Positions 7,638 through 15,342 of a DNA stretch of 45,251 nt are shown piece after piece; position 1 is the first letter of the stretch; each line of letters begins with the position of its first letter. The notes under the pieces were generated by a model. The model worked only from the letters and a program-made list of their open reading frames with translations. It was not told where the DNA came from and searched no databases. The DNA is from Alphaproteobacteria bacterium (GTDB taxonomy: Bacteria > Pseudomonadota > Alphaproteobacteria > Micropepsales > Micropepsaceae). Position numbers and translations under genes: made by a program. Location of the stretch: the NCBI GenBank assembly GCA_947474645.1, contig CANJJD010000020.1, positions 1 through 45,251 on the forward strand, in the 5' to 3' direction.

Positions 7638-8762
7638 TCAGACCAGGTGACGCTCGGCCTCGATCAGTCCGCGGATATAGCCGAACTCGAAGGGGAAATT
7701 TTCGCGGCTGGCGTCCGCCTGGCCCGGCACGCGGGGCGCATGATCGGGCATCAGCAGATCCTCATAGCCGACTTCGCGATAGACCTTCAGCGCGCGCACG
7801 AAGTCTATATCGCCTTCGTCGGGGAACATTTCGGCGATGAAGTTGTCGCGGCCGCCCTTGATGTTGCGGAAATGGACGTTGAAGATTTTCTTGCGGCTGC
7901 CGAAGTAGCGGATGACGTCGAAAATCTCTTCCTTCGGATTGACCAGGTTTTCCGAAACCGTGCCCTGGCAGAAATTGAAGCCGTGATAGGGGCTTTCATA
8001 CATGGCGATGAATTTCTTCATCCCGTCGATGGTGCCCAGCACGTTGGTGATGCCCTGATAGCCTTCCGGCGGCGTGCCGGGATCCTGGGGATGGCAAGCG
8101 ATGCGGACCTTGTTCTCATTGGCCACCGGCACCACGCGCTTGAGGAAATAGTCGATGCGTTCCCAGAAGGCATCGGCATTGACGATACCGGCCTTGGTCA
8201 AAGGCGGGTTCTTGGCCAGCGCGTCCCTGGCGTTCCACTTTTCATACACGGTGTCGCCGCGGCCCGGCACTTCCTCGCTGCGCACCACGCCCAGCAGGGA
8301 CATGTTGTATTTGATGGTCTTGATGCCGGTGGCGGCGCAGGTGCGGATATGGTTCTGGAAGGATTCGATATCGCGGTCGCGCTGCGGGCTTTGCCCCAGC
8401 ATGATGGCGGGGTTCTTTTCCCGGTCGATATGGGATGAGGTGAGCAGCACGCTGTCCACGAGATCGACCTGGAGTTTCCACTTGGCCGCCAGATCCAGCA
8501 TCTTGCGCATCTCTTCCGGGGTCGGATAAAGCCGCGCCGGATCGGTGACGACCGGGCTGGTGCAGATGCCGTCCACGCCATAGCGAGCGACCCAGGCCGC
8601 GTTCTTGTCGGTCAGGGTGCCGAACTGGTGACCCAGCCGGACTTTCAGCGGCTGCAGCTTGCCGGACTTGCGCGGGGCTTGCGCCTCGGCCGCGGGCATG
8701 CCGCCTGCGGCGACGGTTGCGGCGCCTGCGCCGGTTACGGAAAAAAATCTGCGGCGGTCCAT
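7638..8762 (-). CDS. Tat-exported mannonate-dehydratase-like (UxuA-like) TIM-barrel protein
   Basis: A 374-residue protein. The N-terminus MDRRRFFSVTGAG is a twin-arginine (Tat) signal followed by an alanine-rich hydrophobic core, cut near residue 28. The body resembles mannonate dehydratase and the wider xylose-isomerase-like TIM-barrel group: ACHPQDP (about residue 225), FCQGTVSE (about 265), VHFRNIKGG (about 300) and MPDHAPR (about 345) line up with the metal-binding positions of UxuA. UxuA itself is cytoplasmic and makes 2-keto-3-deoxygluconate, so export is odd and points to a different job on extracytoplasmic sugar acids. It follows the ModA-like gene by 18 bases on the same strand and has a clear terminator after it. 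The fold is confident; the reaction is not. Confidence 0.75.
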   Translation of the reverse strand: MDRRRFFSVTGAGAATVAAGGMPAAEAQAPRKSGKLQPLKVRLGHQFGTLTDKNAAWVARYGVDGICTSPVVTDPARLYPTPEEMRKMLDLAAKWKLQVDLVDSVLLTSSHIDREKNPAIMLGQSPQRDRDIESFQNHIRTCAATGIKTIKYNMSLLGVVRSEEVPGRGDTVYEKWNARDALAKNPPLTKAGIVNADAFWERIDYFLKRVVPVANENKVRIACHPQDPGTPPEGYQGITNVLGTIDGMKKFIAMYESPYHGFNFCQGTVSENLVNPKEEIFDVIRYFGSRKKIFNVHFRNIKGGRDNFIAEMFPDEGDIDFVRALKVYREVGYEDLLMPDHAPRVPGQADASRENFPFEFGYIRGLIEAERHLV

Positions 8763-8780
8763 GGTCGTCTCCTGGTTGGT

Positions 8781-9539
8781 CTAGTGTGAAACCGGTTTCA
8801 GCCCGGCCTTGAGATTGGCGGCGCGTCCTTTTGCGCCGGACAGTTCGTCCAGCATCGCCTTGGCGTCCACTGGGTTCTGCGCGGCGCTGGCAATCGCGGC
8901 GGTATAGATGGTGGTCATTTGCAGCGCGTCGGGCAGCGGCCACACTGTCACCCCCGCATTGGGCAGCATCTCGCTGATCAGGGTGACGCCATATTGCGCT
9001 TCGCCGCTCGCCACCGCCTCAGCCACGCCAGTGCCATTGGGCCGGAGCACGGCCTTGGCGCGCACCTCCGCGCCCACGCCCAGCTTGTCGGCTTGGGCGA
9101 GGAAAAACACCCCGGTGATGCCGCCCGAAGCCGGGTCCACATAAGTGATGGTCTTGGCCGCCAGCAGGGTGGCCTTGAACTGGGCGCTGTCGGCGACCGC
9201 CGGTGCGGGGGCGCCTTTGCGCGCGCCGATGCCGGCCACCATCTGGGCCAAGTCGGTATGGGCCGCCGAGACTTTGTGTTGTTTGGTCAGCGTGTCCAGC
9301 ACCGACTGGGTGCCGATGACAAGATCGAACGTCTCGCCCGCCTCGATGCGCTTTTGCACTCCGCCGGCCGTGTCGCTGACCACCGTGACGGTCATATTGC
9401 TGCGGGCGCCGAAATCGGCGGCCAGGGCGCGCACCGGCATGGACATGCCGGCCCCGGTGAGGATTTTCAGCTCCCTGGCGTCGGCGGATGGGATCACGGC
9501 CATGAGGAAGACCAAGGCCGGAACGACAAAAGGAGGCAT
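8781..9539 (-). CDS. Orphan ModA-like periplasmic substrate-binding protein
   Basis: A 252-residue protein with a Sec signal (residues 1-20, ending SADA). It then reads as a type 2 periplasmic binding protein of the molybdate/tungstate ModA and extracellular solute-binding family: LKILTGAGMSMPVRALAADF near the N-terminus, SDTAGGVQKRIEAGETFDLV, and a late ASGEAQYGVTLISEM block. No ABC permease or ATPase is adjacent, so transport through ModBC is not supported here. The ATG at 9539 has AAGGGA about eight bases ahead. A longer in-frame version upstream would lack the clean signal. It is the first gene of an operon with the Tat-exported sugar-acid enzyme, so it may sense or bind an organic anion. 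The ligand is unknown. Confidence 0.75.
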   Translation of the reverse strand: MPPFVVPALVFLMAVIPSADARELKILTGAGMSMPVRALAADFGARSNMTVTVVSDTAGGVQKRIEAGETFDLVIGTQSVLDTLTKQHKVSAAHTDLAQMVAGIGARKGAPAPAVADSAQFKATLLAAKTITYVDPASGGITGVFFLAQADKLGVGAEVRAKAVLRPNGTGVAEAVASGEAQYGVTLISEMLPNAGVTVWPLPDALQMTTIYTAAIASAAQNPVDAKAMLDELSGAKGRAANLKAGLKPVSH

Positions 9540-9633
9540 CTTGATCCCTTGGACTGCGCGGGCGCTTATGTCTTGTTGCGCGGGGCGCACCATCGTTTTA
9601 TCAGGGAACAAACAAGGCGCAAAGCAAGGGGAG

Positions 9634-10131
9634 ATGGCGGTGAAGACAGGTTTTCTCGCAAGCGCAGCAATCGCGGCGGCCATGCTGCTGGCGCCGGCCG
9701 CGCAAGCGGCGGAATACACCACCATCCTGCTGGACAAGGTGGTCAATCGCACCCCGGACCAGACCTGGGCCAGGATCGGGCCTTATTGCGCCATCGCCAC
9801 CTGGCTGAAGGTGACCTGCGTGATCACCGGCAATGCCACCGGCAACCCGGTCGGCACCAACCGGCTGCTGAACGGCAACAACAACGAGGTCCTGGTGGCG
9901 GCGACGCCTTATTCCTACACCTATACCCAGCCGTCCTCGACCATCCTTTATCACGGCACCCTGGCGGTGGAACCGCTGGACCGCGGCCGCCAGAGCAAGA
10001 TCGTCTACACCCTGTTCTATGACCAGGCGCCGCTCGGCACCGACCAGGCCAAGGCGGAAAACCGTGCGACGCGTACCAAGCGCTTCACCGAAGCGCTGGA
10101 ATCCATGAAAGCCATGGCGGAAGCCCCTTAA
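9634..10131 (+). CDS. Secreted SRPBCC-family (polyketide cyclase-like) protein
   Basis: A 165-residue protein with a Sec signal (cut after AAQAA, about residue 26). The remainder has the START/SRPBCC layout: VVNRTPDQTWARIGPYCAIATWL at the front, then alternating beta strands and a long C-terminal helix from about residue 140. Proteins of this fold bind small hydrophobic ligands. Two starts are possible: ATG at 9634, which sits directly on the AAGGGGAG Shine-Dalgarno, and GTG at 9640, which has better spacing from it. The next gene starts 17 bases after its stop on the same strand, so the two are probably cotranscribed. No specific function can be given. Confidence 0.75.
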   Translation: MAVKTGFLASAAIAAAMLLAPAAQAAEYTTILLDKVVNRTPDQTWARIGPYCAIATWLKVTCVITGNATGNPVGTNRLLNGNNNEVLVAATPYSYTYTQPSSTILYHGTLAVEPLDRGRQSKIVYTLFYDQAPLGTDQAKAENRATRTKRFTEALESMKAMAEAP

Positions 10132-10148
10132 AGCAAGAGAACAAATTA

Positions 10149-11066
10149 ATGATCGACATTTTGCAATTGGTTCCCCTTCGTCCCGAAGTCCAGAAAGAGC
10201 TGGAGGCGCGTTACAAGCTTCACGGCAAGGCGGACTTCGACAAGGTCGCCGGCATCGTCCGCGGCTGCGTCACCAACGGCCATTCCGGTCCGCCGACCGA
10301 CATGATCGACCGCATGCCCAAGCTGGAGATCATCGCCTCGGCCAGTGTCGGCTATGACGGCATCCCGGTGGAATATGCCCGCACCAAGGGCATTCCGGTC
10401 TGCAACACCCCCGATGTGCTGAATGACGATGTCGCCGATCTCGCCATCGCGCTGATGATCATGACCGCGCGCAAGCTGGTGGTGACCGACCGCTATGTGC
10501 GCAGCGGACGCTGGGCCAAGGAAGGCGAGCATCCCCTGGCCAACCGCGCCAGCGGCAAGCGGGTCGGCATCCTGGGCATGGGCCGCATCGGCAAGGAAAT
10601 CGGCAAGCGCGCCACGGCGATGAACAACAGTGTGGCCTATCACAGCCGCAAGCCCGTGGCGGATGTGCCCTACAAGCATTATCCCGACCTGGTGGAACTG
10701 GCGAAGAACAGCGACTTCCTGGTCATCATTATTCCTTCCACGCCCCAGACCAACAAGATCGTCAACAAGGCGGTGATGGAGGCGCTGGGTCCCACCGGTA
10801 TCCTGGTCAATGTCGCGCGCGGCGCGGTGGTGGACGAGGATGCGCTGGTCGAAGCGCTGGTGTCCGGCAAGCTGGGCGGCGCGGGCCTGGACGTGTTCGT
10901 CGATGAACCGAAAGTGCCGGAAGTTTTGTTCGGCATGGACAATGTGGTGCTGCAGCCGCATGTCGGCAGCGGCACGCATGAGACGCGCCGCGCCATGAGT
11001 CAGTTGGTGCTGGACAATCTGGACGCCAAGTTCGCCGGCAAGCCGCTGCTCACCGAAATCAAGTAG
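10149..11066 (+). CDS. D-isomer-specific 2-hydroxyacid dehydrogenase (glyoxylate/hydroxypyruvate reductase type)
   Basis: A 305-residue cytoplasmic oxidoreductase that should interconvert a 2-keto acid and a D-2-hydroxy acid. The nucleotide-binding loop is GILGMGRIGKEIGKRA at about residue 139. The strand that sets cofactor choice ends HSRKP, and an arginine there usually means NADPH. The catalytic triad of the family is visible as R in NVARGAVVDEDAL, E in FVDEPKVP and H in QPHVGSGTHE. This pattern fits the GhrA/GhrB-like reductases of glyoxylate and hydroxypyruvate. It follows the SRPBCC gene by 17 bases. Lying near galactonate and mannonate-type genes, it may handle a sugar-acid breakdown product, which is inference. 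Confidence 0.88.
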   Translation: MIDILQLVPLRPEVQKELEARYKLHGKADFDKVAGIVRGCVTNGHSGPPTDMIDRMPKLEIIASASVGYDGIPVEYARTKGIPVCNTPDVLNDDVADLAIALMIMTARKLVVTDRYVRSGRWAKEGEHPLANRASGKRVGILGMGRIGKEIGKRATAMNNSVAYHSRKPVADVPYKHYPDLVELAKNSDFLVIIIPSTPQTNKIVNKAVMEALGPTGILVNVARGAVVDEDALVEALVSGKLGGAGLDVFVDEPKVPEVLFGMDNVVLQPHVGSGTHETRRAMSQLVLDNLDAKFAGKPLLTEIK

Positions 11067-11081
11067 CCCCCTCCGGACTTC

Positions 11082-11147
11082 GCTGGCCGAGGGCCAGCTA
11101 CGGCCACCTCCCCCTATGCGAGCGCGCTGACGCGCGCGCGGGGAGGG
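11082..11147. repeat. Paired palindromes between convergent genes (REP-like)
   Basis: A perfect hairpin GCTGGCC-GAG-GGCCAGC (11082-11098) is followed by a second, longer palindrome bounded by CCTCCCCC (11107-11114) and GGGGAGGG (11140-11147) with a GC-alternating centre. The pair fills the gap between two convergent genes and could end transcription from both sides. A similar two-palindrome unit with CCTTCCCC/GGGGAAGG arms occurs at 22162-22239, which suggests a dispersed family. Confidence 0.55.
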
Positions 11148-11867
11148 TCACCGCACCAGCGCGGTCACGGCATACAGAAACCCCGCGCCCGCCAGGGTGG
11201 CGAAGGTCGTGACGGGGCGCGGATGGGCGCGGTGGCTTTCGGGCAGAAGGCCGGATGCGCCGATATGCAGGAAGAAGCCGCAGAACAGCGCCAGCAGCAG
11301 CGCCAGCATTCCCGCATCCGCTACGACCAGCAGGCTGAGCCCCGCGCCCACCACCGGCGCCGTGGCATCCACCGCCAGCCAGCGCAGGGCGAAGGCTCTG
11401 GAGCCGCCGTTGCGGGTCACCACATTCACGGTATTGAGCCCATCGGCGAAATCATGCGCCAGCACAGCGGCAGCCACGATCAGGCCCATCGCATGGCTGG
11501 CCTGGAAGGCGATGCCCATCGCAAAACCGTCCAGCAGGCTATGGGCGGAAAAACTCGCCGCCCCAACCATGCCGCGCGCCGGATTGACCTGGCCGCCACA
11601 GTCATGGCGCGCCACCAGCCGGTCCAGCACGGTGTAGAGAAAAAAGCCGATCGCCGCCACGGCCAGCAGGATGCGCGGCTCATAGATTCCCTTGCCCGCC
11701 TCCAGCGCCTCGGGCGCCAGGTCAAAGAAGGCCACGCCGATCACCGCGCCGGCGGAAAAGCCCATCACCAGCGCCAGCTTGCCGGCGAGCTTCAAGGCCA
11801 GCAGGCCGCCAGCCATGGTCGCCGCACAGGCGCCGAGTGCAATCAGCATCACGATTAGAGCAGTCAT
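11148..11867 (-). CDS. ZIP-family divalent metal transporter
   Basis: A 239-residue inner-membrane protein with about eight hydrophobic segments. The conserved metal-path helices are visible: AASFSAHSLLDGFAMG (about residue 105, H and D) and VLAHDFADGLNTV (about residue 138, H and D). These match helices IV and V of ZIP transporters, which import zinc, iron or manganese. A histidine/cysteine segment ARHDCGG lies in the cytoplasmic loop before helix IV. No transporter partner is needed. The gene ends just past the paired palindromes at 11147 and begins nine bases after the end of the transglutaminase operon on the same strand, so it may be its last member. The preferred metal cannot be told. 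Confidence 0.85.
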   Translation of the reverse strand: MTALIVMLIALGACAATMAGGLLALKLAGKLALVMGFSAGAVIGVAFFDLAPEALEAGKGIYEPRILLAVAAIGFFLYTVLDRLVARHDCGGQVNPARGMVGAASFSAHSLLDGFAMGIAFQASHAMGLIVAAAVLAHDFADGLNTVNVVTRNGGSRAFALRWLAVDATAPVVGAGLSLLVVADAGMLALLLALFCGFFLHIGASGLLPESHRAHPRPVTTFATLAGAGFLYAVTALVR

Positions 11868-11876
11868 CGGCCCTGC

Positions 11877-12800
11877 TTATCGCGGCGAGGTGGCCGGAGC
11901 AATGTGGGGCAGTTCGGGGGTGCCGGGGTCCACCGGGATCACGTCCACGCCCACTTCCACCACATGGTCATGGCCGCCCAGGATGATGCCCGCCACCGGC
12001 GCGACATCGCCATAATCGCGGCCCCAGGACGAGGTCACATGGCTTTCGCCCACCAGGATATTGTTGGTGGGATCCAGGTCCACCCAGCCGAACGGCGGCG
12101 CCCAGACCGAAAACCAGGCATGGCTGGCATCGGCGCCGAGCAGGCGCGGCTTGCCCGGCGGCGGCTGGGTGAGCAGATAGCCGGAGACATAGCGCGCCGG
12201 CAGGCCGACGGCGCGCATCGCGGCGATGCCGACATGGGCGAGATCCTGGCAGACGCCGGCACGCAGTTCGAACACCCGGTCCACCGGCGTGGACACATCA
12301 GTGACGGTGGTGTCGTAGCGGAAATCCTTGTGGATGCGGTGCATCAGCTCAACGGCGCCCGCCAGGATGGGCCGGTGCGGCGGAAAACTCACCGCGCCAT
12401 AAGAAGCGATGTCGCTTTCGAACTGGGTCATGGGAGAATCGAACAGGTACTGGACCGCGTCGCGTTCTTCATCGTTCTGCGGATTTTCCAGCATGGCGCG
12501 CACATCTTCCCATGGCACGCTGTCGCGCGAGGCGCGCGCCGGCGCGGGCTGCACGGTAACGCGGCTTTCCGCCAGCACTTCCAGATGGGTGTGCGGCCGG
12601 TCGATGGAAAAAAGTTCGGTAGGGTTCTGAAAATAATCTTCCCGCGCCACCCGGCTGGCCGGCTCCAGGCTCAGGGTAACGCTGCTGTCATGCACCGCCT
12701 GCAGCGGCGTGGCGCGCGGGCGCAAATGCGCCAGGTGCCAGGAATGGGAAACATCTTGCAGGTAGCGGTAGGTGGTGCGGTGGCGCACGAAATATTCCAT
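11877..12800 (-). CDS. Transglutaminase-like protein (bacterial N-terminal region plus core)
   Basis: A 307-residue protein. Residues about 1-90 form the bacterial transglutaminase-like N-terminal region, starting RHRTTYRYLQDVSHSWHLAHLRPR. The core follows, with the catalytic cysteine in LRAGVCQDLAHVGI, histidine in ASHAWFSVW and aspartate in GWVDLDPTNN, all intact. Members of this family are cysteine proteases or amidases as often as true transglutaminases. The start codon overlaps the stop of the ATP-grasp gene by one base (TGATG), so the two are translationally coupled. With the ATP-grasp/alpha-E protein and the second transglutaminase it forms the conserved gene set that Iyer and colleagues predicted to make or trim peptide-like products. 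Its substrate is unknown. Confidence 0.85.
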   Translation of the reverse strand: MEYFVRHRTTYRYLQDVSHSWHLAHLRPRATPLQAVHDSSVTLSLEPASRVAREDYFQNPTELFSIDRPHTHLEVLAESRVTVQPAPARASRDSVPWEDVRAMLENPQNDEERDAVQYLFDSPMTQFESDIASYGAVSFPPHRPILAGAVELMHRIHKDFRYDTTVTDVSTPVDRVFELRAGVCQDLAHVGIAAMRAVGLPARYVSGYLLTQPPPGKPRLLGADASHAWFSVWAPPFGWVDLDPTNNILVGESHVTSSWGRDYGDVAPVAGIILGGHDHVVEVGVDVIPVDPGTPELPHIAPATSPR

Positions 12801-15013
12801 CACGCCTCCACGAACGGGCTGGAGCCGATGCGGCTTCGGGTGGCGTGCTGGAAATAGGCGTCGGCGATGGCGTCGGATAATTCGCCCGCGCTGAAGATGA
12901 TATTGTCGGTCAATTCGATCAGGCCGGGGCGCGCGCCCAGTTCGCAAAAGGCCAGCCGTGCCGGATTGGCGTTGGCGGCGGCGCCGCGCATTTCCTGGGC
13001 GATGGTGCGCGGCACGTCGCTGCGCTGGGCCAGCGTGATGCGCGGCAGTTCGCGCAGATGGTTCTCGATAGCGGCGAGCTGGAAAGCGCAGGACCGGGGA
13101 TTGTTCTCGTCCAGCAACAGCAGGTCCACAAAGGGCACAAGCTGGAATACGTTGAGATAGCGCGAGCGGTAGGTCATGGCGCTGTCGGCGATTTCCAGCA
13201 CGATGCGCATATGCTCGGTCTCCAGCGCATCGGCGTCCGCCACGGTCTGGCGCACCAGCCAGGCCAGGTGCTGGCCCCGTTCCAGCCGCCGTCCCAATTC
13301 CATGAACGCCCAGTTGGGACCGCGGGTCATGTTTTCCGCCGACAGGCCTGACAGAGCGGCAGCGCGGCGCACCAGCGCGTCGAGATAAAAGCGCGCGCCC
13401 GCCGCCTCGAACGGCGCATCCGCCGGCGGTAAGTCTTCGTTGACGGTCAAGGCGTTGATGGTGCGCCAGGTGTCCAAGGACAGGCGGTCGCGCACCGACC
13501 AGGCGGTTTGCTCCACCCGGCGGAGAAGCCTTTGCAGCCCTCTGGAGTTGCGCGGGCTGTAGATCAGCAGTTGCAGTTCCTCCAGTAATTCTTCGTCGCC
13601 GGCGATTTCCTCGATGGGGGAATCGCTGGCCTGGCTGAAGGGGATCAGCAGCTTGCGCGCCACGTCCAGCGCCGCCGCCGGCTCATCGCTGGCCCGCGCC
13701 GTCACCGCGCGCAGGATGCGCACAAAGCTTTCGGTGCGCTCGGCATAGCGGCCCAGCCAGAACAGATTGTCCATGGCGCGGCTGGGCGCGGATTCGCCGT
13801 GCCGCTTGATCTCCAGCGCGCGGCCGCCATTGGCCAGCAGGCTGAAATTGTCCACCGGGGTGGGCGAGATCACCCAGGCATCCTTGCTGGAAGCGCCCGA
13901 CTGCATGGAAAGGGCGCGCACCGTGTCGTCGGCGGCGACGCGGGTCAGACCGCCCGGCATCACCATCCAGCCGTTCGGCGTCCAGGCGGCGAAGACGCGC
14001 AAACTGACCGGCCTGGCGCCGAATATGCCCTGCTCGAACACCGGCGCCACCCCTAAGGGCGAGATCTCCTGCAGCACCATGGTTTCGCCGCGCTGCTTCA
14101 GCCGGGCGATGGCGCGCTCGCGCTCTTCGCCGCTCAGGTCCGCGCCCAGCCGGGCGCTGGAGTTGCGCGAGAATAGCGGGCGCGCATCGAAAGCGTCGCG
14201 CAGGATGCACTGGTCCATGCGCGCAATGGCTTCCTTGCGTCCCCAGTCGGTGCCGCACCAGATGGTGGAGATGTCGGGTATTTTCAGTTCTTCGCCCAGC
14301 AGGTGATGCGATATCGCGGGCAGATAGGCGTCCATGGCCGGGGATTCGATCACCCCGCCGCCCAGCGCATTGGCCAGCACCACGCCGCCGGCGCGCACCG
14401 CTTCCACCAGGCCCGGCACGCCCAGCGCGCTGTCGCCGCGCAATTCCAGGGGATCGCAGAAATCGGAGTCCACGCGGCGGAAGATGGCGGCGACTCGCTC
14501 CAAACCGGTGAGCGTCTTCAGGAACACTTCGCCATCGCGCACCGCCAGGTCATCGCCCTGCACCAGGGTCAGGCCCAGGTAATGGGCCAGATAGACATGC
14601 TCGAAATAGGTTTCGTTGTAGGGGCCCGGCGTCAGCAGCACCGCGCGGTCGCGGCGCGACACACCCAGCCCCAGGATGCTTTCCTTGTAGGCGTTGAAGA
14701 AGGCGGCCAGCCGTGCCACCCGCATCCCGCCGAAGCTTTCGGGAAAGGTCTGGGAAACCACCAGGCGATTTTCCAGGGCGTAACCCAAACCGCCGGGGGC
14801 GTCGGCGCGGGAAGCCATGACTTTCCAGGCGCCATCGGGTCCGCGCGCCAGGTCGGCGGAATAAAGATGCACATGCGCGCCGCCGGCCGGGGTGGAGCCG
14901 CACAGCGGGCGCAGGAATTGGGGATGGCCGGTGACCAGATGGCTCGGCAGCACGCCACTGGCCATCAGCTCCTGCGGGCCATACACGTCGCGCAGGATCA
15001 TGTCGGCCAGCAT
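12800..15013 (-). pseudogene. Circularly permuted ATP-grasp / alpha-E fusion, main part downstream of an amber codon
   Basis: This 737-residue frame holds most of a fused protein. Residues 1 to about 390 are the circularly permuted ATP-grasp (type 2), with LRDVYGPQEL, LTPGPYNETYFEHVYLA, and DISTIWCGTDWGRKEA. From about residue 415 (MDNLFWLGRYAERTES) to the end lies the all-helical alpha-E domain. ATP-grasp enzymes of this type are predicted peptide or amide ligases. The frame is open without a break to the segment at 15020-15313 except for one TAG at 15022-15020, exactly where relatives have a glutamine (I-Q-R-A). Together the parts make about 837 residues, the usual family length. ATG 15013 is therefore an artefact of the stop, not a natural start. 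It overlaps the downstream transglutaminase by one base. Confidence 0.8.
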
Positions 15014-15019
15014 GGCGCG

Positions 15020-15313
15020 CTATATCACCGCCGCCTCGATCGCCTTCCAGTCGGCGGAGGACAGGATGAAGGGCACGATGTCGAGCTGCCAGGGCCGCGC
15101 CTGGCCGGCGCGATCGTCATAGACATTATAAGTGACGCCATTGTCCTGCACCGTGGCGCGGGCGGACGCCTGGCGGCGCTGATATTCCTCGGGCGAAAGC
15201 TGGGACAGGGTGCGGGCAAAGTCGCGCCAGTGCGGGCGGACCTGGCCATTGCCGTCGCGCAATTCGTCAAAGCGGGACGCCGGCGGACTTATGCGTTCTG
15301 CAACTTCCGACAC
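15020..15313 (-). pseudogene. N-terminal segment of the ATP-grasp / alpha-E protein, ended by an in-frame TAG
   Basis: A 97-residue frame starting at GTG 15313 with AGGA six bases ahead. It reads RFDELRDGNGQVRPHWRDFA, LSPEEYQRRQA, NGVTYNVYDD and PWQLDIVPFILSSADWKAIE, which is the standard beginning of circularly permuted type 2 ATP-grasp proteins. After EAAVI the frame meets TAG and then continues RAMLADMILRDVYGP in the same frame. A single C-to-T change in a CAG glutamine codon explains it. TAG is an ordinary stop in this genome (dgoT, the metallopeptidase), so recoding is unlikely. Either the ligase is inactivated, or a suppressor reads through, or the base call is wrong. The gene lies 29 bases after the large transglutaminase gene in the same operon. 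Confidence 0.8.
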
Positions 15314-15342
15314 TTACGAATCCTGCTCCCCACCGCGTATTC

